Shown: positions 21,634 through 35,435 of the stretch, piece after piece
How positions within the stretch are numbered: position 1 is the first letter of the stretch
Layout of the letters: each line of letters begins with the position of its first letter
NCBI RefSeq assembly: GCF_000001735.4
Contig: NC_003070.9
Coordinates: 6,262,001 to 6,326,000 of the forward strand
DNA: 64,000 nucleotides
Reading direction: 5' to 3'
From: Arabidopsis thaliana
Taxonomy: Eukaryota; Streptophyta; Magnoliopsida; Brassicales; Brassicaceae
Translations under genes and position numbers: made by a program
The notes under the pieces: model-generated
What the model saw: only the letters and a program-made list of their open reading frames with translations
What the model was told of the DNA's origin: nothing
The model's database searches: none

Positions 21634-24600
21634 TCAAGCTTTTCCGGCAGAGCCAAAGAGACGGATCTTATCTGCGATCACAGCTTTCATGGCTGCTTTT
21701 GTTGCGGACATGACATCAACAATGTCGGTCTTCTTCCCAGAGCTAAGAGCTTCCATGTAAGCCGTTCTTACTTCTGTGTTCACGTTGAACTTCCTCACTC
21801 CATTCTCAATGCATTCCTGATCTCATTCAGTCAACAATTTTCATAGCCCACAAAGACGTTAATTCAGTTAAATTCATATCAAGATCTCCATCAAAAGAAA
21901 AAATTTCCCGCCGATTTTATTAGTTTTCTATTACCAAACAAGAAACTTTCAAACATGATCGACTCATACCTTGATAAGGTTCTCAGACAAACCAGAAGCT
22001 CCGTGAAGAACAAGAAAAACGCCTTTCTTCGAGCTTAAGGCGTGCAGTTCCTACATACATGGTGATCAGTTAGAATAAGAATGACACAAACTCATAGAAC
22101 TTACTTCAGTCAGCACAAGAATATAATTCACCTTAAGTAAATCAAGCTTGAGGTTTGGACCGGACTTGGGGTACTTTCCATGGACATTTCCTATACACAC
22201 AGCCAAAGCATCTATACCAGTTTCCATAAATTCCTGAGCCTGAAAACTCATAATAATAAATTGTAGTTTGGTTTAGCAACATAAATTTGTTAGGTGAGAG
22301 ATTGGATTTATCGGGGCTTAAAACCAACAAGGACCTGGTTAACGTTGGTGAGCTTTGCTTCATAGTCTTCAACAGTCAAGCCATCCTCTGTTCCTGAGAG
22401 TCGGCCTAGTTCAGCTTCCACCATAATGTTTTTGGAACGGGCCAACTCTGTTATGGATTTCGTGTAGGATAAATTTTCTGTGAAGGAAAGATGAGAACCA
22501 TCTACCATCACTGAATCTAGTCCCTGCAAGAAATCGATTTGGTATGAATTTTCAATATAAGAATAAGTAAAAGATGACACAGAGATTGCACATAAGTGAT
22601 AGAGATCTCAAACTTACTAGCTCAAGAGCTTCTAATAGCTCATGCTTTGTAGTTCCATGATCAAAGTGTACGGATATTGGAACCTGCCACATTGTGCGTA
22701 TTAATCAGGGGGCTCAGAGTCAGACCCATGTACTGGGTATTTAGGATCAGCTATTAAGTTTTGATTTCAATGTCTATTCCGAAAAACCACAGATGAAAGC
22801 TAGAGAGCGAGTTCAAAAGTACATGATTGCCTAAAATTTTGGTATGTATCTAATGCAGAATCAACGTACAGTTACAAAGCCACTTACCCTGGCTTGTTCA
22901 GCTGCAGAGATGCAACATGAAACCAAAGGAATGCCTCCTTGTTTAAAGGCACCTGGATGGACCTAAAAAAGGTAGCCAAAAAAAGTTCAGTTATCAAATC
23001 TCTTTGTGTCGGACATCTTTGAACAACTCAGAACAGAATGTTAATCTTTGGTTGCTATTGTATATCAGAAATCCACTTTTGGTCAGAACACTAACCTGCA
23101 ATATAGCAGGACTATTTTCTTCCTCTGCGGCCGCTACAACAGCTTCTATTCCTTCCAGGTTATACACGTTAAATGCTCCAACTGCATATCCACCTTTTTC
23201 TGCATTCTGTTTTACATAGAAAGACAACATCAATATGAGAAGAGATATATGAAGCTAGAGAACGAGAAGGATACTCACCAGAAGCAGCTCTTTTGTCGAC
23301 CGTCCTGCTACCACTGACCAAGACTTCACAACTTCTGCAAGCGCTGTGCTGTTACCAACATTACCTGTTACATATAAGGAAAAAGAGTTGATTAAGAATA
23401 CCTATTTTTATTCAGTTAAATGTTTTGAATACAAATTAAGATTTACCAGGGAAAACAATGTAGGGGACCCCTGGATGTCTACTTTCTGGACCTAACTTCC
23501 ATACTGGAACACCAGCAAGGGCTTGACCAATCACAAGTGCACGTCGTGCTTTCAGGGCTTTCGTTGCTGTGTCTGATGACGTAATTCCACCCTAAACAAT
23601 GACGTTACAGTGTCATAAAAAAAAATCGAAAGGCTTTGGATCATAGAACAGTTACCATTTCAACTGGGGATTGACAGAGTGTGTCAGGAAGTTTATGAGA
23701 TGGAAAGATAAATATAGAAGCTAAATACCTTAGCAAGAATATAACGAGGTCTGGTCGATATCTGGCTCACTACTTCAACCAGAGCGGAGCTCACTTTGCT
23801 GTTAATATCAAGACTTTCCGAAGATGCTGTCAAAATGAATATAGACCCGTTAATGATGATATTCCTCAGTCATGATTTTATACCAACGACACAAATATAT
23901 AAAGATTTGAGATAGAGAACAACTTTTTCCCGTGATGAGTTCACGACTGCTCATAATTAGAGTCTCCCTGCCAGCCCGAAGGAAAGCATCGGCCATCTCA
24001 ACTGCTCTTCTGATTTCTTCATCTCTCACTTCAGATGACTTGAGAGCAACTTTTTCTACAGAGATCTGTTGATCATTGCTAGAACTTAGCAAACAAAGCA
24101 TGCATAACATGTGGTATATACTAATATAAGTATCCCGTGTTACATCTACTTCTCTTACCTCGATGCTCCTTAAATTCTGGTTATGTTGTGATTGAAGTTC
24201 TTCAACCTGTTAGTTAGAAGAAAATGACTCAGGGCTCTTTAATTTTATTTCATTGAGAAGATATCAAAGAAATTAGTGTTGTTAGTAGATAATCTAACCT
24301 GCTTTGTTGTTTTCGGGACATATGAGCCTACAACTATTAGTGCACCACTGCTTTCTTTGTTAGATTCGAAATCTTTTGGCAACACAGGATCTTTTGGAAT
24401 AATCCCTATTAGAGCAGACACAAAGCTAGCAGCAGTGCGGCATAAAAAGGATCTCCCTTTCAGTTCTGCCTGCCAAATATAATGTTCAATCGAACGAAGG
24501 GACCAAGAATATAAGAGAAAAATAAATGTATCCTCTAATTGAATATGCCTCAAAAACTAAAAAGACTAGAAGAATAATTGGGCGGCTTACCTGGATCATC

Positions 24601-27600
24601 CCGGCTGCAAATACAGCCATGTCTCTTTCACTAGCGGCGTTGACAATACATGTAGACCCCTGATTTACATATGAAATGGAAATAGAGTTAAGACTTTCTA
24701 CACAACTGGGACTAACTGATTCCACAACTATGAAGACCAAAAGTTCACGGAAAGCAACATCCAGAAGTCGTCGCGAAATCTGCTTAGAAAAATTTACCTT
24801 CTTTAAACTGCACAGAAACTCACACACTGCATCAGGGCCACCTTTTCTTAAAAGCTGAATTGAGATCGACTGAACGCTGTTAGCCGGAATGACGCCAGCT
24901 GTTTTCTCCTCAACCCACTGAAATCATATCAAATTGTTCCTTACTATTAATTTCTTAAAGGGTCAAATAACATAAGATGATTCCCTTGTTGGAAGAATTA
25001 AGACCTCACGGAGATTTGAGGATTTATATCCAAAGGATGCATCTTTGGCAAACTCTGTCTCTCCTGCAGGAACGAGCCTGCAATATTCAAAATGAAGACC
25101 ATCAATCTTCATCCTCTGAAGGGAACTTTTCCCTGATTCTGAAAGTTTGAAAAAATTACACACACACACACACACACACGTTGCTCACAAAGACATACCT
25201 ATCAGAATCCGCAACATAATGCACATCATCAATAGTATAACGTCCCCCTTGAAGGAAGAAGGGGCAAATAATCCATGCATCCATTTCCCCAAGTATTGAG
25301 ACAGCAGCATCTGCTTCCTGTGTGTGGATCATAATATCAAGTTATGACAGAAACAGATGCCAAGCTGAAATCATAACATTGACATGATAGTCTGCTATTT
25401 CATGATAGGGTTACCAAACTTGCCTGAGGAAAATGACCACGTAATGTTGAATCACCCCTCAGAACAATCGTGTAGTCAGCATTGCCAACTTCTTTTGATG
25501 CAGCACATAGGTTGGAACAGATGTCTTTGATCAATTCACTAGCCTGTTGATGAAATATGCAGTTAGAGCTTGGCATTGGTGAAGTTGATGTAAAAATAAA
25601 GTTTCATTGTTCCATGAAATTGGGACTCTGCAATAAGTAGATTACACAAAATAAAAATTGTCTTGACCTTCTCAGGGCTCAGGGACCTTGAATTTGTCAA
25701 AATGAAGAAGCATGCAGGCTTTTTTCTAAACTGCTCAGAAATAGATTCAACACTCCTGTCAAAATGTAGGGAAAAGCAATAAGCAATTATCAATTCCTTC
25801 CATTAGTTTCTAGGCTAGCGACTTGCCAATTATTTCAGTGAAAGATTCATGATATCTTTTTTGTTGACACGATAAGTTCAGTTTTTCATAGAGAAAGATG
25901 CAAGGCTAACCATTCAGTTAAAACCTCTACGTCATGAACAGTTTGTGTGCCAGTTGGATCATCATCAAGAACAACCAATGTCTTCGAGTTTCCCATATTT
26001 AGTCTATGTATGTCAGTTGTAGGGTCTGAAGGCCATTCAGCTGGAAGAGATTTCAGTAGGTCTTGTTTCTTCAGAACAGGAAGTCTCCCTTCGACTTTAA
26101 TTCCAGCAAGGGTTTCATAAACCTATAAATAAAATAAAACGTTTCCGTTACTTACAGCTTAATAAGACACCAAACAGACGACACCAAACGTTTCTGATAT
26201 AGCTTCATCTGTCCATCTATGGCTACGAAAGATAACCAGCAAACACTATACGTAGATCTTGTGTCCAATAGTTCATATGCTTTAAGAGCAAACCAAAATT
26301 ATACCTTCACCACTCCAGCATCATCTATCCGTCCCCAGCCCGCAGCAGAGCCTGTAAATGAAAATATCTCTAAACATATTAGTCTCCACCTTTAGTAGTA
26401 TAGTTCAGTAAAAGTAGAAAGTTTTTCTGGTTCTCCACAACATTCTAGAAAGAAGCACTGCAAAGAATATTTTTCACGAAATTTGCAACTCATAAAACTC
26501 TGTATTCAACCCAAATAATGAGCTCTTAAATAATAATTTGTATTGTTAAGAAGGTAGGACAAAAATGATGCACATGCAAGATGAATTGAGAACAGTTAAA
26601 AGACTGGAGAATACCGGCTAAGAATAGCTGGTGTGCCACTGTTGATATATGGAGTGGAACTTTACGGGATGAACCTTCTCGGGTAACAATTCCCTACAGT
26701 CAAAACTCATGCATAAAGTTAAGAAAACAAAACAAATTTACAAATTGATTAATGTTGCTTATCTTACCAAATCCTTGACAAAAATATCAAGAGCAGAGTA
26801 TGGTGTGTAATCATTATCCAGCATGTGCGGAACACGATTTTCAAACATCCTGCAAGATGAAAAATAGGAGCCATTAAAGGCTAATAAACGCGTTTCTCAT
26901 TAAATTGTAAAAGTAAATATCAACAAACAAGAGCACAGGGTTTCATTAAGACAAGGCTTTATGCATAAGATAGTTAACATTTTTCAGAGCATCAGAGTGA
27001 TTCACTTTTCATCAGAAATGTTAAGACGTTGATGCTCAGAAATGTAACACAGAATTTTCCAAAGATAAAAGAAAAAAAAACATATTCCATAAAAATCTAC
27101 GTAATGCTTACCAAGATGTTCCACCGCTGTTGGAAATAACATTGAATAGCTTTCGAGTATTCAGACCTAACCGAGCTCCAAATGCCATTGCCTCGGCAGC
27201 TGATGCGATATGAACTCCCGCAAGCAATTGATTGACCATTTTTACACCACTATTGAACATCAAATAAACAAGTTACAAAGAAAGTGAATGTGTCCATGTC
27301 AGTAAATAAAGGATCGTGATGGTAATAACAAAAAGTCAAAACAAATTACCTTCCTGCCCCACAACCTCCTTTAATCACGTAGAGCTTCTCACTTAATGCT
27401 GCTCAAAAATAATAAAATTAGGCATGTCCAGGTTATGATGTGAACAAGAACTATATAACCAGAAAAATGAAAATGCAATCGTCACCTGATAACACAAGTC
27501 CCGCAGACTTAAGTGCTTCATCGGTACCTGAAGCCATTATCTGAAAAACTATATAACTTCAGCTTCCTTACAGACGCATTAGATAGGTTTCTAGACTTCA

Positions 27601-30600
27601 TACCGTAAGCTCCCCCATGGCAGCCCTCTTGACACCACCAGACACAGGAGCATCAACTAGCTTTAGGTCTTTTCCCTCATCTGCAAGATTACCAAATAAA
27701 AGAATAAACCAAAGAACTCAATCAAGTGACAGTAAAAGATACTGATGGAAGTGAGAATTGATCAGCGTATGACCATCCAGAATGAAACAGTATTTACTGT
27801 AGCCCGTTACTGAAAACACTTTGTAAGGATTTTCCTCTATCATCAAGCAAAGAAAAAAACTTACTTTCTAGACGCCTTTCAAGTTGGCTAACAAACGCGG
27901 GAGATACTGTTGACGCAAGTACAACAGTTGCTCCAGATGGTATAGCTGAAATATTTGAAAGAAAATATAGGAAAGTCAGCTCTAACCTCCAGTGCTAAAA
28001 TCTAGGATATAGAGATATACCTTCAACCGCTCCAAGATGTCCATACAAGACATCCTCAGCCTGAACCTCGTTTGTTACCATAATTACAAGAACATCTACA
28101 TCTGTAGGAGCAGTCACAAATTGTTAACGTATTATTTCTGGGGGAAATGACTGGACTTAAGGGGAAAAGGCAGATATTCATCTCAGAAGAGCTGAGAGCT
28201 ACATGACACAGCTACACTGTAATCTATCTGCTTTCAAGGAGTACCTTTCGTCACTTCAGCTGGAGAATTTGCCGCCAATCCCCCGGCATTCTCAAATCTG
28301 ACAAGTGTTGGCTTGTATACCTGCAATTCAAATCAATTTCAACATTTTATTTAACAATGTTGCATGTTTACTGCTTAAGAGTGATAAAACAGCGTTTCTT
28401 TTTGATGTTAAGTCACCTATTAGTAAATCCTGCATTTATAATAATCTGACGAGCTAATGTGAATACATGAGTAAATTAACAATTATATGAAACACAAAGC
28501 ATACCATTCACCGAGCTAACAGCCAAACGTAGGGAAATCTATGAATGCACTACAGCCAAAAGTTTAGATTGAGGCAAACCATGTGCCTCTATAAACACAG
28601 TGTTAATTTACTCATATACATGTATATATACTACCGACTCATATGACCAATTAAAACCAACTAACACAATCATTCTGAACATGTATATCATAGACTCCCT
28701 ATACCATTCATAGTGGAGATCGGAGAGTTAATCAAAGGCTTACGTCATAACCACAGACAGAAAAATTTGATTTCAACAGGTGTGCTGCCATGCCAAAACC
28801 CATTGCTCCAAGACCAATAAAACCAATTCTATTCACAGGCTTTGCTTGAGTAGTAATTTCTTTGGCCAAATCCTCTGGCTTATAAAGTTCTCTATTGGCT
28901 GCTTCTAATATGCCAACACCAAGTACTTTTTCCGAGATCTGCTCAATCATTAGGTGAACCTTTCGTTAGAGAATCATGTATCATGTAAATGGTCTATGAC
29001 AGTAGTTTTCCATTCAGTTACGATTTCCACAAGTTTCCAAAGAACTAGGAATGGAGAAAACTTTATCAGGACCTTAGCCAATGAAGTAGCTGTATCATCT
29101 CCCTGCATCTGTGATATTCCTGGAGAAGGGAAAGTTATGAATAGAAATAAATAAGTGGAAAGAGGTCGAAATCATTGTCCCGGACAAGCGATCATATTGA
29201 TTTATACCAGAGATTAGTTGTTGGCGTGCAACTGCCAAAAGTGGGACAGGAAATGGGAGCGATTTGGCTTTATCTTCAACAATGGCCTTCCCATCAGAAA
29301 GTCAGTTAGCGTCTCATTAGTTACATATGCTAAACATCAAGACTTAATCACAGTGAAGAAATAATATAAATTGGAGCTAAATTATGCAGTACTTTCTTTC
29401 CTATTTTCCTTTGAACAGAAAGAACGACATCGATAAAATAACACTTTCAAGTTGATGTATCATACCAGATTCTGAGAGAGAACATCGAGGAAGCGACCCT
29501 CTATGTCATCTTTTAGCAACAACGGAATATGATTCTTGTAAATCCTGAAAACAAAATATACACAAGACAATTTAATTCTGTGACAGCCATGGTCAAAATA
29601 TGGGCATGTCAATTTGGCATAAACCTTCAGTGATATATTCAATGGGCCTAAATGAGGAGCTAAAAACAAAAACTATTTTTCTTCCAGATAGATTTGGTAA
29701 ACAGGAAACCCTGGTGTAGTTACAACTTACTTGCAATAGTCTATTCTCAAAACTTCCAGAATTAGACTATTCAGCTTATTTTTTTCCGTTCTCTAAATGT
29801 GTGTATCTTAAAGATCTACTACTACAAGAAATGTTCTCAAACCTGTGATTAATAACAGTCCTACTATCAAAAGACCTTTTTATTACTCATAACAAAAGGA
29901 AAGTCCATGTAGCATAAAGCATACCATGAATTTCCAGCAGCATTGGAAATTATGTCATAAAGTATCCATGGATGCACACCCGCCTGAGAACCTAAAGATA
30001 TAGCCTCCACAGCAGCAACAAGATGTATGCCCTCAAGCAACTCATTCACCATTTTAACTTTACTGGTTCAGAAAGAAAAAAACAATGACATCAATTGGTT
30101 TTCTGTAATGCCGGGGAACAGTTAGAATAGTCAAAGGTGTTTTTACACATATTATGACCAAAGGTTTCTCATAGATTTCATGACATTAAACTCAGTAAAC
30201 AAGTTGAGCATTATGATCCCAATATGACTCGTGACGAGGAAATAGGCAGTCAAACACTTAGAAGTTGTAGTGATCACGAGAAGGTTATTCTGGAAAGTTG
30301 CATACCTTCCAGCACCAATTTCTCCCTCAAAGGTGTACAGATTTTGACACATTGCTGAATGAAACAAAGAGATTTTCTCAGAAAACAAAATGAAAATTCA
30401 TAACGTCTACATCTGGAGAGGGTCTATACACTAGAGTTAAGTTTTACCAGTAAGATAGGGTTGTGCTCTTGTGATCGAATCTGACCTTCCAGATGCTATT
30501 ATCTTAAAAGTTGAAAAGAAAAGGGTTACTATAAGTACGGTGACATGCAACTTTTAACAATGAATGGAGATCAGCTAGCAATAGTACTCCACCAGCATAA

Positions 30601-31772
30601 CAAACTTTGCTAGACAAGAGAGTATATACCATTAGTTTTCCATCAAGAAGCTCAGACATCCCTTTTAAAACATAGGCATCAACTACAAAAATCTGCTCTC
30701 TTTTCTCTGCATTGGAAACAAATCCCAATTGTCACGACTGAAAAGCACAAACTTCAAAATACGGTGTTGAAAGGCAAACCATGCCTCAAACTCAGAGTAT
30801 CAAATTGAAACCTGTAAGTTGTTTCTCTAGTTTCTGGAGTTGCAAAGTCGATATTGTCGAAGACAAAAGCAATACAGCGTCCTTCTGTAGACCTGCGAAG
30901 AAATGACGCATACAGTCTCCTACACAATAATTCTGAGATAAAGTTCATAAAATATGAGCTAAAGAATCTTCAGGATTACCTTTCATAACACCCTCATCAC
31001 CAAAAATGACATCTTGAATTTGGTCAGGGTGGGATAGTACAACCACAACGGCTGCTGCAGCTGCTTAATTAAAAACAAAGACAGAGGAGAGAGGAAGCAA
31101 AGTAAATAACATGACACAAGACAGTATCAGAAGTAAACAGAGTCATGAAACGAAGTAGCAATACAAACACAACAAGACGGTTTGCATGTACAGAGTCTAA
31201 TGCTGGATATCAAATCAAATGCTCTGAACTCATTTCCATGTATCTTAGTGTTTCAAATGCCTTATAACTAACAACACACTCAGATGCTGCTATACCTTTC
31301 CCAACATCTGCAGGGCTGTCACATTTGTGTCCTCCCAATTCAATGAACTTCTCCACTAATTCTGTACTTATCTGTCGAATTAGATACAACAATTTAGCTT
31401 CCCTCCTTATTTTTTCCAATAGACAAAGCAAAAAAAATCAACAAAAATTCCACACTACTAATCAAATCAATTTCACGTGTGTAGTGAATGATTGAAATAA
31501 ACCAGTAAAACAGCTGAATTCCCGAGAGATAGACCGAGTATTTCGAAATTACTACAGAACCCACAAATTTCACATGTTTAATTCCGAATAATTGAACCCC
31601 GATCAATATGATATTTCCAGAACATGCCGATCCCCAGAAAAAAAAGAAAAAAAAAAAAGAAGAAGAAGCAACAGACCTCGAATGCTTGAACCTTAAACCC
31701 AGAACGAAGAAGCGAAGAAGCTAATTCGAAGCTGAAAGAATCAAGACCAACAAACCCAACCACGCCACTCAT
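21634..31772 (-). CDS. Multidomain fusion: two HIBADH-like modules, four-carbon acid sugar kinase (DUF1537) and class II aldolase
   Basis: The gene spans 10 kb with more than 20 small exons from ATG 31770-31772 to TGA 21634-21636, and encodes about 1,370 aa. The order is: a first 3-hydroxyisobutyrate-dehydrogenase-like module (about 31.8-29.0 kb); a second (about 28.9-26.3 kb) with the NAD motif GFIGLGAMG, the signature DAPVSGG and the catalytic-lysine segment GVKMVNQLL; an OtnK/DUF1537 kinase (about 26.1-23.4 kb) opening with DDDPTGTQTV; and a class II fructose-bisphosphate-type aldolase (about 23.3-21.6 kb) with the zinc-ligand motif HFDHG, VEAELGRLSG, LHGASGL and FNVNTEVR. In bacteria homologous dehydrogenase, kinase and aldolase genes act together in breaking down four-carbon acid sugars. 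A similar chain here is inference. The first module lacks the glycine-rich and DxPVSGG motifs (it has GFVGLDSFS and DAYVLKG) but keeps KVKMVNELL. No targeting peptide is evident. I recall this as At1g18270. Confidence 0.9.
25158..25179. repeat. (AC)11 microsatellite in an intron of the aldolase fusion gene
   Basis: A perfect dinucleotide run of eleven AC units. It lies close to the polypyrimidine side of a splice junction on the minus strand and is likely length-polymorphic. Confidence 0.85.
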
Positions 31773-32402
31773 TTTCTCCGATCACTACAATTCTCCGATG
31801 TAATTTACAGTCAACAAACCAATTTCATATGCATCTCTCTGTCTCTCTCTATATATATATATATGATACTATAATTTAACAAATTGAGATTAATGTAACG
31901 TTACATCGTGTAGGCTCTTACGTGGAAGTCCATATCCAACAGCCTTTTAGCCTTTAACTTATCTGCCAAAAGCAAAACTTTTTTGATCAAAAAGAAATAG
32001 TAATCGTACATTATACATATTTATTAAAAAAAAATGATAAGAAGTTGTATTGTGTTAGGTGAGAAAACATATATGATATCATTCCATTTAAGGTACCATA
32101 TCATTACACTTTCTATATGAACAAACATCTAAACTCTTAAAATTGGCAACTCCTGTAATAATAAATGTAACGATTTTCTAATTAATCCAGAGCTTAGTCT
32201 TCGTTTCCAATGCATAATGATAGGATCAGAAACTGATTATCTCGAAAAATCAGGCTGGTGAGCTGGATTAAATTCAAAAACCAAAAATTATAACCACCTT
32301 GTGTACATATATAAACCACACGCATGTTTTACAACTTTCACATCTTCACAACCAACTAAAGATAGAAAGAACATAATACAAAGAGATATTTAACGTTTTG
32401 AA

Positions 32403-33207
32403 ATGGAGGCTGTTAGATTCGCCGTCGCCGTCGTTCTTGTATTTTGCTACGTTACGTCGTCTAATGCTCAGATGACTTCACCACCGAGCGGCGGTGCAGG
32501 AGGAGACGCACACTCACTGCCGTGTATTCAGAAACTGATGCCGTGTCAGCCGTATCTTCACTTGGCGACTCCGCCGCCGGCGACGTGTTGCATGCCGTTG
32601 AATGAGATCGTAGCCAAAGACGCCACGTGTCTCTGCGCTGTCTTTAACAACGTTGATATGCTCAAATCGCTTAACCTCACTAAAGAAAACGCTCTCGATC
32701 TCCCCAAGGCTTGTGGCGCCAAAGCTGACGTGTCACTATGCAAAACCAGCGCCGGTGAATAAACCATACTACGACGTCGTTTTAATTAGTTTCTTAATTT
32801 AGCCTAATGTCACGCCGTTTTTATTTCTTATATATCTAGCCTAATTAATGCGACAATATTTTGTGTTAACGAAGGTACTAATTCGTCTTCAACACCGCCG
32901 GCAACCCCGAAAACTCCTCCGGCATCTTCCACCAGTACCGGTATGAATACATAGAAGTTTAAATATTTGAAATTTAAATCGAATTGCGAGGGTTTTATAC
33001 GAGAATTATATTTTTCGTGGTATAAAACTAAGTTTTTAAAATTTTGGATTATTAATGTAATTTTATTCTTATTAAAACGCAGGAACAGGAAGCGGATCAA
33101 CCGGAAATGCAGCTCCTTCGACGGCCAAGCCAACAAGCTCAGCCCCGGCCATCAACTTCGGTGGACTTAGCTTTGCATCGGCTGTCGTGGCAACACTCTT
33201 CTTCTGA
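32403..33207 (+). CDS. GPI-anchored non-specific lipid-transfer protein (LTPG type)
   Basis: There are three exons, 32403-32754, 32875-32940 and 33083-33207, giving 180 aa. The signal peptide is [23 protein letters not shown]. The eight-cysteine motif follows as C-IQKLMP-C ... CC ... C-L-C ... C ... C ([31 protein letters not shown]). A Pro/Thr/Ser-rich linker (exons 2 and 3) leads to a C-terminal hydrophobic tail ([13 protein letters not shown]), which fits GPI anchoring. Members export or bind cuticular lipids at the cell surface. A TATA box (ATATATAAACC) is at about 32308. If intron 1 were retained, a stop follows two codons past exon 1 and the product would lack linker and anchor. I recall this as At1g18280. 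Confidence 0.93.
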
Positions 33208-35435
33208 TGATCTACTATATTTATTTCACGTCTTTATCAGCTAGGTTTTCATTTGTTGGAAATTAATCAGACCATGTTCGGTAACGTTTTTATTTCAACT
33301 AAAGGTTATAACTGATCTATATGTACTATGAAATCCAAATAATAGTACTAATAACTTCCAACAACTCTTTAATTACCAACATATTGTCTAATCTCCAGAT
33401 TTATAAATGGTCGTATTATGGTTCTTAATTTTCATTTTTATCTTCTACTTAGTCATAAACATGTAAATTAGTGCACCTGAATATGGAAGATTTTAACTAT
33501 AACGTTACAATACGAACAACTAGTTTGCAAACTCCAGTTTATGATACACATATCTCAGTTATATATTTTTAAAAAGACTGTTAAAATGTATATGTTACTC
33601 CTTAGCTAGAATTTAATAGCTAACGTTTTTGGAAGCTAGCTTTTTAGTTCCTGTCAAGATTTTGACATTCCAACTCCCAGATAATGTAATTAATAATAAT
33701 TCCCTGATTTAAATATGTTGACGATAGCTAATTAAGATCCCCTTTTCACTTTAGTTCTAGGCTTCTAGCTAATGGATGTGTTAGTATAATAATAATGTTA
33801 TCCGAGTGTTAGTGACTTTGTGTTGTAAAATTATTGATATACTAAACCATATGACAGTTCATCAAATGGATTCGATTTAATTTATTTTAATCCAACAAAA
33901 CGAGCGATAAACAACAAAACAAGTAGAGTCCAAAGTCCAGGGCACTTGACAAATCAAATCACATAATTTGAACTGTTTTAAAATCTGACAGCGACAAATA
34001 CATATACGCAAGTAAACATACAGCCACATATATAGACATATACACCAGACATAAAAACTAATAATGTTCAACAAAATTTGATATAGTTATTCTTACATCT
34101 ATAAAGCCTAAAAATTGATACTAATCTGTGTGTTACTGTATACGTATAATGTACACATATGAAGTCTATATAATTTTCTTAATCGACTACAAATTATTAA
34201 TTAAATTTATAACGTTAATCTATTGAGTAACATGAATTTATCTGTCTACATCTGAATACCAAATCTACAGTAATGATTATACATGGCATGTTTTTTTATA
34301 ATGCTTTTGTTTTAACAATAGAAAACCTTGATTAAAAAACATACTGTATAAAAAAGTGGCAACTAACAAATTTTCCTTTAATTAAATGAATAAATGTATC
34401 CAGAGTTCCAGACAACTATTGAGCTGTATATATATTGATATGATATATTGTTTGTTTCATGGTACCGACTTATGTTATGTAATCTTTGTTTTTGGCTTTT
34501 GGAATTTCTAAAAACAGATGAACTATAAATTTATTATTATGATGTCAAAGTATAAAAATGAAAAACAAAAACAAAACGGAGGGAGAAGCCATGTCTAATG
34601 ATGAGTTAGGTAGCGTCGTGACTCGAGCTCTGCCCTATCGCCCAGCTCTTCACAATCAGACCCATCCTTCGTCCATGTGCGTTTTCTTCTCTCTACTCTA
34701 CTCTACTCTATCGTATTAATCACATTCTACACTTTAATCGCACTATGTCTCAATCAAGTTTAGAAAAGAAAAAAAACACAATTTTCACTTATGTGTTATG
34801 ACAATAGTTAAGTCATAGTTTTGTATAAAGTTTATTTATGGGACGGCCAAAAACTGTAAGAAAGTCAAATATATTTTTCTGCTTATAATCTTACCGCCTT
34901 GATTCATGCTTTTTCACTGAATTAAGAATATTTAGTTTCTAAATGACCTTTGTCACAACAAAAAGTCACACTTAGATACACGCATTTTCTATTTGTAATT
35001 TTCTTTGTTTGGTAGAGCGAAACATAAAACAAACTAAATAAGCTGTTCTCATAAGGGATGAATCTGATTAATTATCGAGTTTGACTTGATTATATGAAAA
35101 TTAATTATGTAGCGGCCATATATATGTGCATTAATGAATTAGTGTTGTTGAAACGAAAACCTTACTTTTTGTAGTTTAATAAGTTAAATTATATCTATCA
35201 GATAAAGTCCCAATAAAGTTAAGAAACGACAACTATATTACGAAGAGAAAGAAGATACACACAGTTGTACACAACCAGCTAACAAAATTAATTAATACTT
35301 AATCATCACTTAATCCCTAAACTAATACAACTATATATATAAGCATAATTATAAAGCCAGCCCATTCTTCTAAACGTCTTTCTCTCTTTCTATTTCTCTT
35401 TCTCTTTCTCTTGTTCGTCTACTCTGATCACAATA
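33208..35435. other. Long AT-rich intergenic region
   Basis: No established gene lies here. One GC-richer island with a short reading frame at 34591-34719 is listed separately. A TATA-like run (CTATATATATAAGC) at about 35330 and a CT-rich leader (TTCTATTTCTCTTTCTC) just before 35436 belong to the PADRE gene. Confidence 0.5.
34591..34719 (+). CDS. Candidate small ORF or first exon in a GC-richer island
   Basis: An ATG in good context (GAGAAGCCATGTC) opens a 42-residue frame, MSNDELGSVVTRALPYRPAL followed by HNQTHPSSM, to TAA 34717-34719. The composition jumps from strongly AT-rich to about half GC only over 34580-34690. A donor-like ATG|GTGCGTTTTC-type context after HPSSM, followed by a pyrimidine tract, would also suit a first exon of an unannotated gene. 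I recognise no family, so this is a candidate only. Confidence 0.25.
   Translation: MSNDELGSVVTRALPYRPALHNQTHPSSMCVFFSLLYSTLSY

Noticed and set aside
31850-31865. TA-rich run as a promoter TATA box for the aldolase gene
   Set aside because: It is a simple TA repeat. A functional role cannot be told from sequence.
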